Assembly (NCBI RefSeq): GCF_038150125.1
Contig: NZ_JBBVMF010000011.1
Location: 62,001-126,000, forward strand
Direction: 5' to 3'
Source: SW132 sp038150125
Lineage (GTDB): Bacteria; Bacteroidota; Rhodothermia; Balneolales; Balneolaceae
Length of the DNA stretch: 64,000 nt
How positions within the stretch are numbered: position 1 is the stretch's first letter; every line of letters begins with the position of its first letter. Under the pieces are notes generated by a model that saw nothing but the letters and a program-made list of their open reading frames with translations, searched no databases and was not told the DNA's origin. The position numbers and the translations under genes were made by a program. Shown piece after piece: positions 36,644 through 46,025 of the stretch.

Positions 36644-37201
36644 TTGCAAGAAGTCTCATTTTTGGGGCAATCAGGCCTTTCAAGTGATCAAACAGATAAG
36701 TTAGTTGTGGATCAGAAAAATGATTCCCATTCTTATGAGAAAATTTCTTCTGGCCTTATACAGCTTCAGGCACTTTTTAGCTTTCTACAAAATTTAGTGC
36801 TACGTGAAATCATTATTACAGATAGTAAATTTATTAATGTTTGGGATGAAAGCAGCTCATTAAAAAGAATCCAATCGGATGGGTTAATTAAGGTTCACGA
36901 CTTTCAAGAAGAAAAGCTTAAAGAGGTAAGAAAAGCGATTGTTGACCAACTATGTGTCACGTCTAGTATTCGAAAGATACAACAGCGAAATGAACAGGAA
37001 TGGATAGAGAACAAAAGAAATGTTGATCAGTTCATGTCGCAGCTTATTTGGGGCGGTGCCGGTATGCTAGCCAGAGGTCATGTGTATGAAACGTTCTATT
37101 TACCCCAGCCGGGAAATTATCTGATAGATTGTCATGCAAGATCCGAAAATGGCGAAAAACACCGTGATCAAGGCGAGATAGCAGAGTTTGTGGTGGAATA
37201 A
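36644..37201 (+). CDS. Hypothetical protein, possibly 5'-truncated
   Basis: The frame is open from just after a stop near 36608 but has no ATG before residue about 129; TTG at 36644 is the only reasonable start and gives 185 residues. The middle is coiled-coil-like (KLKEVRKAIVDQL, EQEWIENKRNVDQF). The C-terminus (YLPQPGNYLIDCHARSENG) resembles a beta-rich domain. Absence of a normal start suggests a truncated gene. No family recognised. Confidence 0.4.
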   Translation: MQEVSFLGQSGLSSDQTDKLVVDQKNDSHSYEKISSGLIQLQALFSFLQNLVLREIIITDSKFINVWDESSSLKRIQSDGLIKVHDFQEEKLKEVRKAIVDQLCVTSSIRKIQQRNEQEWIENKRNVDQFMSQLIWGGAGMLARGHVYETFYLPQPGNYLIDCHARSENGEKHRDQGEIAEFVVE

Positions 37202-37253
37202 ATACATCAGTTTCGGGATCGACCAAAATATTCACCCAATAAAAAATCAACCT

Positions 37254-38684
37254 ATGAAAACAATTAATCTACTTTTCTTAATTCTGTTGCTGATGGTCTT
37301 TATCGGATGCAGAAATTCTGAAAGTAACAATCCTGATTACACCGTCTATCAGGGTGCCACTTTATTTGACGGAACGGGTAAAAAAATAGAGAACAGTATC
37401 ATCATTATTAAAGAGGGAAGAATAGAAACAGTCGGAGATGAAAACACAGCTATACCTGACAATGCTGAAATTATTGACGTTGCTGGGAAATACATCACTC
37501 CGGGATTAATTGATGCCCATGTGCATTTAAGTGCTACCGGGTTATTTGATACCAGGCCTGGAATGATCAAAGAGAAACTAGTAGACTCCTTAAATTATCT
37601 GGCCGCGAAAGCCTGGACAAAAAACAATATTGAAAAATATTATGAAGCTTACCTAAGAACCGGGGTTACGGCAGTTTATGATAATGGAGGCTCCCCCTGG
37701 ACTATAACTTTACAGGAAAGTGCCGAAACGAATCTTAACGCTCCTCACGTAGCTGCTGCAGGCCCGTTAATAACTCCGGCCCCGGAAAGATTTGTTAAAA
37801 GTATTAATCCACCTGTAGAAAAAGAAATGGTCCGGCTGACATCAGACTCTTTGGGCCAAAAAGTAGTGCAATACAATACTTATCTGGGATCAACCGGTAT
37901 AAAAATATGGCGAATGTCGCTGGATGACTCGGAATTTATGGCTAACCTAAAAGCTGTGGCAGAAGAGGTTCAGAATGTTGGTAATAAAATGATCGTGCAT
38001 GTGAGCACTCTGGAGGAGGCTAAAGCTGCATTGGAGCTAGGTGCGAAGCTGCTGGTACATGGAGTAAATGATAAGATTGTGGATTCAGAATTTGTAGAGT
38101 TAATTAAAAATAAAAATGCTTTATATACACCCACTACGGGTAGTTCTGATCTATGGAGGCTTGCTATGATGGCCTTACTTGGTGAAAAGGTGGAAATCAA
38201 TGATTTAAATAAAGTGGTAGATGAAAGAACGCTAAGATTCTTAAACAACCCAGAGGAATATATTAGCGACTTTGACACTTTAACCGTTCAGGAATACATT
38301 GATTTTAGCCTTAGTAAAGAGTACCGGAAGTCTGATAGTCTCGAATTAGCAAACCTGAAAAAACTTTGGGAGGCGGGAGTAACAATAACGGTAGGTACTG
38401 ACGCGGGTATTCCTGGTTCACTGCACGGTATATCCTATTATAATGAGCTGGAAGAAATGCAAAAAGCCGGAATCCCACCGGCTAAGCTGATCATCATGGC
38501 CACCCGCAATGGCGCTATGGCCATGGAAAGGCTGGATGATATTGGCACCCTGGAAAAAGGAAAGATGGCAGATCTCATCATCCTTGAAAAAGACCCCTCT
38601 GAAGATATTTCCCATATGCGATCCATTACTCACGTCATGCGAGGCGGGCTTTTACGTCCTGTGAATGAAAAATTTGATAAATAA
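37254..38684 (+). CDS. Amidohydrolase-family lipoprotein
   Basis: The ATG at 37254 gives 476 residues with lipobox VFIGC (Cys19), which an upstream start would bury. The amidohydrolase barrel is complete: DAHVHL with the two metal His near 89-91, GIKIWR with a Lys that may be carbamylated, MIVHVST and LLVHGVND, the catalytic Asp in VGTDAGIPG, and the C-terminal GTLEKGKMADLIIL. It resembles imidazolonepropionase-like or prolidase-like exported amidohydrolases. It hydrolyses an amide or ester of unknown nature. Confidence 0.87.
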   Translation: MKTINLLFLILLLMVFIGCRNSESNNPDYTVYQGATLFDGTGKKIENSIIIIKEGRIETVGDENTAIPDNAEIIDVAGKYITPGLIDAHVHLSATGLFDTRPGMIKEKLVDSLNYLAAKAWTKNNIEKYYEAYLRTGVTAVYDNGGSPWTITLQESAETNLNAPHVAAAGPLITPAPERFVKSINPPVEKEMVRLTSDSLGQKVVQYNTYLGSTGIKIWRMSLDDSEFMANLKAVAEEVQNVGNKMIVHVSTLEEAKAALELGAKLLVHGVNDKIVDSEFVELIKNKNALYTPTTGSSDLWRLAMMALLGEKVEINDLNKVVDERTLRFLNNPEEYISDFDTLTVQEYIDFSLSKEYRKSDSLELANLKKLWEAGVTITVGTDAGIPGSLHGISYYNELEEMQKAGIPPAKLIIMATRNGAMAMERLDDIGTLEKGKMADLIILEKDPSEDISHMRSITHVMRGGLLRPVNEKFDK

Positions 38685-38708
38685 TTACATCCCCTAACTC
38701 AACATACT

Positions 38709-39692
38709 ATGAAATCACTTTCAAATAAATCTATCCTAGTGACCGGAGCAACCGGCTTTGTCGGTTCCCGCCTGTCTGAATTACTGGCTACAAAAGAAAA
38801 AGCAGAGGTCACGGGTATAGGTAGGGACCTTGATCGTGTATCTCATCTGAAAAAGAAGGGAGTAACCCTTGAGGCTATGGACATTCTCGATACGGAGGCA
38901 CTTAAAAGCGTGGTGGAGGGCAAGGATTACATCTTTCATACTGCTGCTGTTATGCAAGCTGATCCTGATACTGCACAATCGGTGAATGTAGATGCAACTG
39001 AAGATTTAGTAAGGCTTGCCGGAGAGGCAGGCGTTTCTCGCTTTATTCACGTGAGTACCGTTGGCGCTTATGATATGGCAGAAGTAGAAGAGGTAGATGA
39101 GTCCACACCACTGGCTTTGGATCATCCTTCTACCTACCCACGAACGAAAGCGCAAGCTGAAAAACGGGCTACTGATATGGCTGAAGAGTTTGAACTAGAA
39201 CTTACAATAGTGCGGCCCTCAATGATCTACGGACCCGGTCATGGATTTTGGTCCGAAAGTATGTTTAAAAATGTTCTGGAAGGCAAACCGGTATTCCTGG
39301 GAGATGGGTCAACGCATTTTAACCCCGTTTACATCGACGATGTTGTAGAGGCCTTAATACTTTGCGCAAAGCAACCTAAAGCGGCCGGGGAATCTTTTAA
39401 TGTATCGGCAGATATAACAACATGGCGTGAGTTCATGAGTCATTACGGGCGATTGTGCGATAAAGAATCTAAAGGCTTGCCATTGATCATTGCCCGCCTG
39501 ATGGTTTTCGCCAACAAGATACCCGGTATTAATACCCCCATTGATCAGGGATTCATAGAAATGGCGAATTCCTATAAACGCTTCCCTACCCAAAAAGCAA
39601 CGAAACTTCTTGGTTGGGAACCGGAAGTAACTCTTGAGGAAGGGCTAAAAAGAACTACTCAATGGCTCAAGGAAGAAGGTTATAAAGACTAG
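38709..39692 (+). CDS. NAD-dependent epimerase/dehydratase (extended SDR)
   Basis: The 327-residue protein has the Rossmann glycine motif VTGATGFVGSRL at the start, the active-site Ser/Thr in HVSTVGAY and Y-x3-K in YPRTKAQAEK, with VRPSMIYGPG after it. This is the extended short-chain dehydrogenase family acting on nucleotide sugars, steroids or lipids. It is 24 bp downstream of the amidohydrolase and probably co-transcribed. Substrate not evident. Confidence 0.9.
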   Translation: MKSLSNKSILVTGATGFVGSRLSELLATKEKAEVTGIGRDLDRVSHLKKKGVTLEAMDILDTEALKSVVEGKDYIFHTAAVMQADPDTAQSVNVDATEDLVRLAGEAGVSRFIHVSTVGAYDMAEVEEVDESTPLALDHPSTYPRTKAQAEKRATDMAEEFELELTIVRPSMIYGPGHGFWSESMFKNVLEGKPVFLGDGSTHFNPVYIDDVVEALILCAKQPKAAGESFNVSADITTWREFMSHYGRLCDKESKGLPLIIARLMVFANKIPGINTPIDQGFIEMANSYKRFPTQKATKLLGWEPEVTLEEGLKRTTQWLKEEGYKD

Positions 39693-39816
39693 ATAAAGAT
39701 TCGGCAAATAAATCTTTCATTTCCCTTCCTTTCGCTCGTTCAAACTGAAATTAGAATCTACCTTTAATCATCATTAAAGTGCATTTCAATGCATATGAGT
39801 GAAGGCTTTTGCTTTC

Positions 39817-39828
39817 TTCCGGGCGTAC
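39817..39828 (+). repeat. tRNA-Arg 3'-end fragment, putative att site (copy 4)
   Basis: TTCCGGGCGTAC in tRNA orientation, within the 544-bp repeat. Confidence 0.7.
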
Positions 39829-39833
39829 TTACT

Positions 39834-39875
39834 AAGAGCCGTTAAGTGAATGAATTCATTTATTTAACGGCTCTT
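39834..39875 (+). terminator. Hairpin terminator behind att copy 4
   Basis: AAGAGCCGTTAA pairs with TTAACGGCTCTT around an AT-rich loop, followed by CTTGTT. The same stem occurs behind copy 5. Confidence 0.8.
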
Positions 39876-40118
39876 CTTGTTACAGATGGTAACACTTTCC
39901 TTTTCTTGCCCATATTTCCTGATCCAATATTTTCTTACCAACCCTCCCTCTACATATGATATAATCAAACTCTCAGTTCGATTTTGGTAGTACAAAAAAG
40001 GGTACACTTTCTATTTACATTCCTTGATAATGTCATGTAAAAGGCAGTAATGATTTACAGTATTTTAGCTTTCTCTATGGCAAAAAAGTAATAGGTGAAA
40101 CGAAATAGAAAAGCTGAC

Positions 40119-40388
40119 ATGGGATTATATAAGAGACTTGGATTCCAAACTCCCAAATTCAAGCGTCACGAGTGCATAACTGATAAGAAGGGGCAGTCAT
40201 TTGAAATTCGTTTTTTCGAATGGGACTTTGAAAGAGAAGAGCACTACTACTATCCCATGCCGGATACTTTTGCCGGCAAAGTCTACGAAGAGGATGCGGA
40301 GCTAACCGGACTACCAAAGAGCACCAGCATGTTGGCTTATGAGTTGTTGTTTGGGGGGAGGAGGGAAATATCGAGGTGGATACTATAG
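40119..40388 (+). CDS. Island-end small gene, copy 1
   Basis: The ATG at 40119 gives 89 residues; a GTG at 40095 is possible. The protein is rich in aromatic and charged residues (MGLYKRLGFQTPKFKRH, RFFEWDFEREEHYYYPMP) and has no family that I recognise. Copies occur at 53393 and, broken, at 15778, each next to an island end. The C-terminal residues after LAYELLFGG differ from copy 2 through a small change near the stop. Conservation of the reading frame between two copies suggests selection or recent duplication. Confidence 0.6.
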   Translation: MGLYKRLGFQTPKFKRHECITDKKGQSFEIRFFEWDFEREEHYYYPMPDTFAGKVYEEDAELTGLPKSTSMLAYELLFGGRREISRWIL

Positions 40389-40769
40389 TCGGGTTTATTA
40401 AATACATCACAATCAGAAGCAATATTTCCAGGAATTCATTGTCCTTTTTGTACTGATTAGATATACTTCCTTTTAAACTTAGTGTTTCTTCTTGGCAATA
40501 CTGTTCTCTTCTCCCATTAATAATTACTGGTACCAAGTAGAACTTATTTGTGTTAGATAACTCGCGGATATAAAGTAATTGCGGGAGGTATCAAAGAAAC
40601 TAATTTAATAGGATTAGTCTTATGCGGGTTGTGTTAATCTTATTTAGGATAGTTTCGGCATTAGAATTAAAAATATTTAATATGTTGCTAATATTATTCA
40701 ATTTTAACTAATTCAAATAAATGCCTTATAAGATAGAAATTATAGTTGGCATTTAATTGCAGCTCTTCG
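40389..40769. other. AT-rich intergenic region
   Basis: No gene is recognised between the small island-end gene and the short frame at 40770. Composition is AT-rich with many stop codons. Confidence 0.4.
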
Positions 40770-40904
40770 ATGCACGTCTTGCGATTTCGTTTAAATGAAG
40801 GAGAAGAATTTCGCAAACTTAAGAAAAGACACGGGTATATGCATTTTGGAGCGACGGACAATGGAGAGTGGCATACAGTGGTTATAACTGAAGATATGGT
40901 ATAG
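40770..40904 (+). CDS. Hypothetical 44-residue protein
   Basis: An ATG at 40770 opens 44 charged residues (FRLNEGEEFRKLKKRHGYMH then FGATDNGEWHTVVITED). Composition is protein-like, not that of random AT-rich DNA, and it may be a small regulator or a gene fragment. No family assigned. Confidence 0.3.
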   Translation: MHVLRFRLNEGEEFRKLKKRHGYMHFGATDNGEWHTVVITEDMV

Positions 40905-41147
40905 TGGTATCTGAAAAACCACGCATGTAAGAGGGGTCATGGCGACTGTGTTTTATCTTTGTTACGTCTTTAAAACTTTAACGCACTCTCTATTAGGCGA
41001 AAATTTTAAATATGACTATTGCATAAAAAGCCAAGAGTAAGAGTTCAAAATGATTCACGCTCTTTGAATGCTTTTTTCTATCAGTAAAATCATCCATTTG
41101 GAATGAAATAAATATGTAAGGAACATGAAACTACAAAATGTGGGGTT

Positions 41148-42188
41148 ATGAGTAATGCATTATCTTTCGCAAGAGTACTTATATTTACATGTGTAACTCT
41201 TTTATTAGTAATATCCTGTAGCGATAAAAGCCCGACCAGTGTTGTTGAACCTCCGGATGACGCTTCTGTTCCTACCGCACCGACTGTTAGCACAAGTTCG
41301 GTTGAATCGATCAATGAAAATTCAGCCCAAAGCGGAGGAAATGTCACCGACGATGGTGGAGCATCGGTAACTGAAAGAGGCGTCTGTTGGAGTTTGTCTC
41401 AAAATCCAACTACCAATGATAGCTGCACGTCAGATGGCAGCGGTACCGGGAGTTTTACCAGCAGCCTGACCAATCTTTCTTCTGATACCCAGTACTTTGT
41501 ACGTGCCTACGCCACCAATGGAGCAGGAACGGGTTATGGCGAAGAAATAAGTTTTACAACCCGATCCGAGGCCGACTCCGGCGATTGGCCCCGAGATACA
41601 GAAACGGAGGTGGTAGACGTAACCAACCCTGTAACAGGACGAACCTGGATGGACCGCAACCTGGGTGCCAGCCGGGCGGCAACCTCCATGGATGATGAAG
41701 AGGCCTACGGCGATCTCTACCAGTGGGGCCGCCCCGCCGATGGGCATCAAAAACGAAATTCAAGCACTACAACTACATTAAGCAACAGTGACCAGCCCAG
41801 TCATGGTGATTTTATTCATAGTAGTTCTGGATCAAACTATGACTGGCGCAGTCCTCAAAATGGCGATTTGTGGCAGGGGGTAAACGGTGTAAACAACCCC
41901 TGCCCTGATGGTTACAGGTTACCGACTGAGGCCGAGTGGGAGGCCGAGCGGCAAAGCTGGAGTACTAATAATAGAGATGGTGCATTTGAATCACCGCTGA
42001 AACTGCCTGTGACTGGAACTCGTGGCCACGCCGGTGGTGGGATCAGATATATTTACTCTTACGGCTACTATTGGTCAAGTTCGATTTCCGGTACCCAGTC
42101 GCTGTACCTGTATTTCAATATCAATGGTGCTCTCTTTTTCAGCGACACTCGCGCGACCGGCAACTCCGTCCGTTGCATCAAGGATTGA
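41148..42188 (+). CDS. FISUMP-domain lipoprotein 1
   Basis: The 346-residue protein has a lipobox (LLVISC), a fibronectin-like domain (about 45-140; GASVTERGVCWSLSQNPT, FVRAYATNGAGTGYGEE) and the Fibrobacter succinogenes major paralogous domain (FISUMP; TGRTWMDRNLGASRAATS, LYQWGRPADGHQ, GYRLPTEAEWEAE, YYWSSS, SVRCIKD). These are surface-exposed proteins of unknown ligand. The fibronectin and early FISUMP parts are identical in DNA to copy 2, while the last 60 residues differ strongly. First of three tandem paralogs. Confidence 0.88.
   Translation: MSNALSFARVLIFTCVTLLLVISCSDKSPTSVVEPPDDASVPTAPTVSTSSVESINENSAQSGGNVTDDGGASVTERGVCWSLSQNPTTNDSCTSDGSGTGSFTSSLTNLSSDTQYFVRAYATNGAGTGYGEEISFTTRSEADSGDWPRDTETEVVDVTNPVTGRTWMDRNLGASRAATSMDDEEAYGDLYQWGRPADGHQKRNSSTTTTLSNSDQPSHGDFIHSSSGSNYDWRSPQNGDLWQGVNGVNNPCPDGYRLPTEAEWEAERQSWSTNNRDGAFESPLKLPVTGTRGHAGGGIRYIYSYGYYWSSSISGTQSLYLYFNINGALFFSDTRATGNSVRCIKD
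41280..41711 (+). repeat. 432-bp perfect repeat within FISUMP genes (copy 1)
   Basis: Identical base for base to 42769-43200 by visual alignment. It starts at the fibronectin-like domain and stops in the FISUMP domain at GATCTCTAC versus AATCTCTAC. Perfect identity over coding third positions indicates recent duplication or gene conversion. Confidence 0.9.
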
Positions 42189-42249
42189 TATTGCTTAGAA
42201 TTTGCAAACGAATATTATTACTAAGATTTAAAAAATACTATAAGCAGCT

Positions 42250-43686
42250 ATGATTAGAACCAAACCATTACTTATCACATTGATGTGTTTTGTTGGAATC
42301 ATGTCTTGTTCAACTGAAAGCACCCCCGTTTATACGCTCACAACTACAGCCAGCCCCACACAAGCGGGAGCCATCACGCCGGAATCGGGCAGTTACGATG
42401 AGGGAGAGGTTGTGAGCCTTCAGGCTTTCCCTAATGATGGATGGGTATTTGTGAGATGGGAGCAGGATATGAATGCAACAGCCAATCCGACGAATGTAAC
42501 CATGAACAGGGATTATACTGTGGTGGGGGTATTTGAACGGCGCATGTATTCATTAACAGTAGGCGTTGAAGGGGAGGGTACGGTTACAGAGACCGTACTT
42601 CAGCAAAAAACTACAGATTATGCTGAGGGTACCGTGGTAGAGCTGCAAGCAATCCCGGCACAGGATTGGATGTTCAATCGATGGGAAGGAGATTTAGAAG
42701 GGTCAGGTAACCCGGTTGAAATTACGATTGATCAGCCAATTAATATTATAGCATATTTTAGTACAATTCCGACTGTTAGCACAAGTTCGGTTGAATCGAT
42801 CAATGAAAATTCAGCCCAAAGCGGAGGAAATGTCACCGACGATGGTGGAGCATCGGTAACTGAAAGAGGCGTCTGTTGGAGTTTGTCTCAAAATCCAACT
42901 ACCAATGATAGCTGCACGTCAGATGGCAGCGGTACCGGGAGTTTTACCAGCAGCCTGACCAATCTTTCTTCTGATACCCAGTACTTTGTACGTGCCTACG
43001 CCACCAATGGAGCAGGAACGGGTTATGGCGAAGAAATAAGTTTTACAACCCGATCCGAGGCCGACTCCGGCGATTGGCCCCGAGATACAGAAACGGAGGT
43101 GGTAGACGTAACCAACCCTGTAACAGGACGAACCTGGATGGACCGCAACCTGGGTGCCAGCCGGGCGGCAACCTCCATGGATGATGAAGAGGCCTACGGC
43201 AATCTCTACCAGTGGGGCCGCCCCGCCGACGGGCATGAAAAACGAAATTCAAGCACTACAACTACATTAAGCAACAGTGACCAGCCCGGCCATGGTGATT
43301 ATATTATTCCCAGCAGCGGTCCTTATGACTGGCGCAGTCCTCAAAATGGCGATTTGTGGCAGGGAGTAAACGGGGTGAACAATCCATGTCCGGACAATTA
43401 CAGGTTGCCAACTTGGGTCGAGTGGGAGGCCGAGCGACAAAGCTGGAGTATTAATAATAGAGATGGTGCATTTGAATCACCGTTGAAACTGCCTGTGGCG
43501 GGCTACCGCAACTATGCCGACGGCAAAGGTTCCTTCGTCTCTGTTGGCGGTGGCGGTCACTACTGGTCAAGTTCGGTTTCCGTTACCCGCTCAAGGTTTT
43601 TGTTCTTCGGTGATGGCACGAATGCTATCGTCCACAGCGGCGTCAATCGTGCACGCGCCATATCCGTCCGCTGCATCAAGGACTAA
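42250..43686 (+). CDS. FISUMP-domain lipoprotein 2 with two InlB-type repeats
   Basis: The 478-residue protein has a lipobox (CFVGIMSC), two divergent InlB-type beta repeats (about 28-100 and 101-170; GSYDEGEVVSLQAFPNDGW, YAEGTVVELQAIPAQDW), then the fibronectin-like and FISUMP domains shared with copy 1. The C-terminal part after KLPVAGYR is different from copies 1 and 3, but the scaffold YWSSS and SVRCIKD is kept. The modular build, with swapped N-terminal repeats and changed C-terminus, suggests domain shuffling among surface proteins. Confidence 0.88.
   Translation: MIRTKPLLITLMCFVGIMSCSTESTPVYTLTTTASPTQAGAITPESGSYDEGEVVSLQAFPNDGWVFVRWEQDMNATANPTNVTMNRDYTVVGVFERRMYSLTVGVEGEGTVTETVLQQKTTDYAEGTVVELQAIPAQDWMFNRWEGDLEGSGNPVEITIDQPINIIAYFSTIPTVSTSSVESINENSAQSGGNVTDDGGASVTERGVCWSLSQNPTTNDSCTSDGSGTGSFTSSLTNLSSDTQYFVRAYATNGAGTGYGEEISFTTRSEADSGDWPRDTETEVVDVTNPVTGRTWMDRNLGASRAATSMDDEEAYGNLYQWGRPADGHEKRNSSTTTTLSNSDQPGHGDYIIPSSGPYDWRSPQNGDLWQGVNGVNNPCPDNYRLPTWVEWEAERQSWSINNRDGAFESPLKLPVAGYRNYADGKGSFVSVGGGGHYWSSSVSVTRSRFLFFGDGTNAIVHSGVNRARAISVRCIKD
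42769..43200 (+). repeat. 432-bp perfect repeat within FISUMP genes (copy 2)
   Basis: Identical to 41280-41711; see that entry for limits. Confidence 0.9.
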
Positions 43687-43749
43687 ACATTACTTAGAAT
43701 TTGCAATCGAATATGATTACGAAGATTATAATAAATTCAATAAACACCT

Positions 43750-44636
43750 ATGATTAGAACCAAACCATTACTTATCACATTTATCTGTTTTGTTGGAATC
43801 ATGTCTTGCTCAACTGAAAGGACCTCCGTTTATACGCTCACAACTACAGCCAGCCCCACAGAAGCGGGAACCATCACGCCGGAATCGGGCAGTTACGATG
43901 AGGGAGAGGTTGTGAACCTTCAGGCTTTCCCTAATGATGGATGGGTATTTTTGAGATGGGGGGAGGATCTGAATTCATTTGCCAATCCTACGAATGTAAC
44001 CATGGACAGGGAGTATACTGTGGTGTATTTTCAACAAGCAGGGCCTCGTGATACCGAAAAGGAGGTCGTGGATGTAACCAACCCTGCAACGGGTCAAACC
44101 TGGATGTACCGCAACCTGGGCGCCAGCCGGGTGGCACCTCTATGGATGATGAACTGGCCTACGGTGATCTCTATCAGTGGGGACGGCCGGCTGATGGTCA
44201 TCAGAAACGGAGCTTTGGTATAACGGGCATATTAAGCAACAGCGACCTACCCGGGCACAGAAAGTTTATAGTTATATCAAGCCAGCCCTATGACTGGCGC
44301 AGCCCGAAAAATGATCAATTGTGGCAAAGAGTAAAATATATAAACAATCCCTGCCCGGATAGCTACCGGTTGCCAACGGAGACCGAGTGGGAGGACGAGC
44401 GACAAAGCTGGAGTAGTAATGATAGAACGGGTGCATTTGAATCACCGTTGAAATTGCCTGTGGCAGGCTACCGCCAAGTAAACAATTCGCTCATCGGTGT
44501 TGGCTTTGGTGGCTTGTATTGGTCAAGTTCGTTTTTCCGTTCCTTCTCACGGAACCTGTTATTCGATAGCAGCGGTGCCTTCATAACTCGTGACCCTCGC
44601 ACATGCGGACTCTCCGTCCGCTGCATAAAGGACTGA
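43750..44636 (+). pseudogene. FISUMP-domain lipoprotein 3, frameshifted
   Basis: The N-terminus copies that of gene 2 (lipobox, one InlB-type repeat) and then passes directly to the FISUMP domain without a fibronectin-like domain. After NLGASRV the frame shifts: GGTGGCACCTCTATGG lacks one A compared with GGCGGCAACCTCCATGG in copies 1 and 2, near 44130. The correct frame resumes at MDDELAYGDLYQWG and runs to SVRCIKD at 44636. The C-terminal variable part differs from both other copies. Otherwise open, so the break may be recent. Confidence 0.85.
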
Positions 44637-45218
44637 CTTATCTGATTTATTCAACCTGCTTGAGCGCCGTAGTCTGTTTGAAGCAGCAGAACATTTGTCG
44701 TTGAGCCTTCTGAATGATGAAAGTTTAAATATAAATGCTGATCTGGCAAAGCAGCTGAAAACTTCCGTGCCATGATAATAGGTAACACCACTGATGATAT
44801 TGTCGTCGGAGACAAAACCTTTGTTTTCGGGCTTGATCCTAATCATGCGCCTGAGAAACTATCTGATATCACCAGTGACTTTACGGTTGTCGTTTTCGGA
44901 GCAAGCTGGTGCCCGAAGTGCAGGGAAGAGATACCCGAAATAGCCGGGCACTATCCAAAATGGAAAAAACAAGGAGTAGAAGTAGTTTTTGTTTCCCTCG
45001 ATGAAGATGAAGAGTCGTTTAGCCGGTTTGTCAAAGATTTCCCATTCATATCCACATCTGATTATAAAAAATGGGACAGCCCAATCGTCAACGATTACTA
45101 TGTTTTTGCCACTCCCACGATGTATCTGCTCGACAGCAATAGAGAGATTCTGCTGCGCCCCAAATCCGTACGGCAAATGGACGCCTGGATAGATTGGTAT
45201 TTGGTGGAAGGCAATTGA
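44635..45218 (+). pseudogene. TlpA/thioredoxin-like protein, N-terminally broken
   Basis: From 44772 an intact 148-residue frame encodes a thioredoxin fold with VVVFGASWCPKCREEIPEI (CPKC active site) and FATPTMYLLDSNREI (cis-Pro). Immediately upstream another frame encodes LFNLLERRSLFEAAEHLSLS and ends at AKQLKTSVP, which looks like the helical N-terminal part of the same protein shifted by one base. Together this is probably a frameshifted TlpA-like gene whose 5' end was removed by the FISUMP array. The thioredoxin part could still be translated. Confidence 0.65.
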
Positions 45219-46025
45219 TGCGATAGTAAAATATTGATTCCATTTTGTGAAAAAAGAGAACTTCCGTTTCAAGCTTAAAGTATAAAACTTTCTAAAGGAT
45301 TATAAAACGCAGACCCTCGTCGATGAAGGGTATATCACTTACTATTCGATCTATCCAATCTACTTCAACATCGATTAAATATTCTTGGACTATGATTTGG
45401 ATGAGGAAAATTTTAGTCTCATAATGGTCCAATTTCTCTTTGCCAAGATGCTTGCTTTAGCAAATGGGTGGTCTGATTGCGACCCCGGTACCTAAACTCA
45501 AACTTGCGAAATTCCCGTGGTGTAATCAGTAGTAAATCGGTTTAGAGGATTGGAATATGTATATCATGGGGGTTGAGGTCGAAAATGATTTCAAACTTGA
45601 GCCTAAAAAAGTAGAAGTATTTAGGCCGGTTTTTGTTGATGTAGATGGCCACCGTATTCCATGTGGCGACTATAGGCTGTAAAGGTAAAAAACTGGACTT
45701 AAGTTCTATAAAACGATCCGCTCTACAGGTAAGTGGCCGCTTGAAAACCCAATCAGTATCGCACCGCTTGATTAGGACTTGGTTGTTGGTTCGTTTAGGA
45801 TCTGGGATCGTTCTTTGGTAGGAAGAACAGCTTTGCGCAAAATGATAAAATTAAGCCGGTAAAGATATTTGGACGCCGGTGACGTCAGTGGAGATCACCT
45901 CATATAATAACAAAGGGTAAACAGACTCCAACTTTTTGAATATGAAGAAAATGTATCATATACAGTGGGAAAATAAGTGCCATTGGCAATGTCATTCTTA
46001 AAGAGATTATCGGACTTTCCCGCTC
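45219..46025. other. Decayed region with short coding remnants
   Basis: Several short protein-like pieces occur in changing frames, such as QTLVDEGYITYYSIYPIYFN near 45310 and a 41-residue frame at 45557-45682 (KKVEVFRPVFVDVDGHR). Stops interrupt all of them. It appears to be the remains of one or more genes; no family is recognised. Confidence 0.45.

Larger units (their letters stand above)
39812..40355 (+). repeat. 544-bp direct repeat, left copy
   Basis: Aligns to 53086-53629 with a constant offset of 13274 and only scattered mismatches. It covers the tRNA-end core, the hairpin terminator, a 200-base spacer and most of the small island-end gene. The two copies bracket the FISUMP/lasso block and could recombine to delete or circularise it. 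Confidence 0.9.

Noticed and set aside
41148..44636. Complete diversity-generating retroelement
   Set aside because: Variable C-termini look suggestive, but no reverse transcriptase, accessory protein or template repeat is visible in the window.
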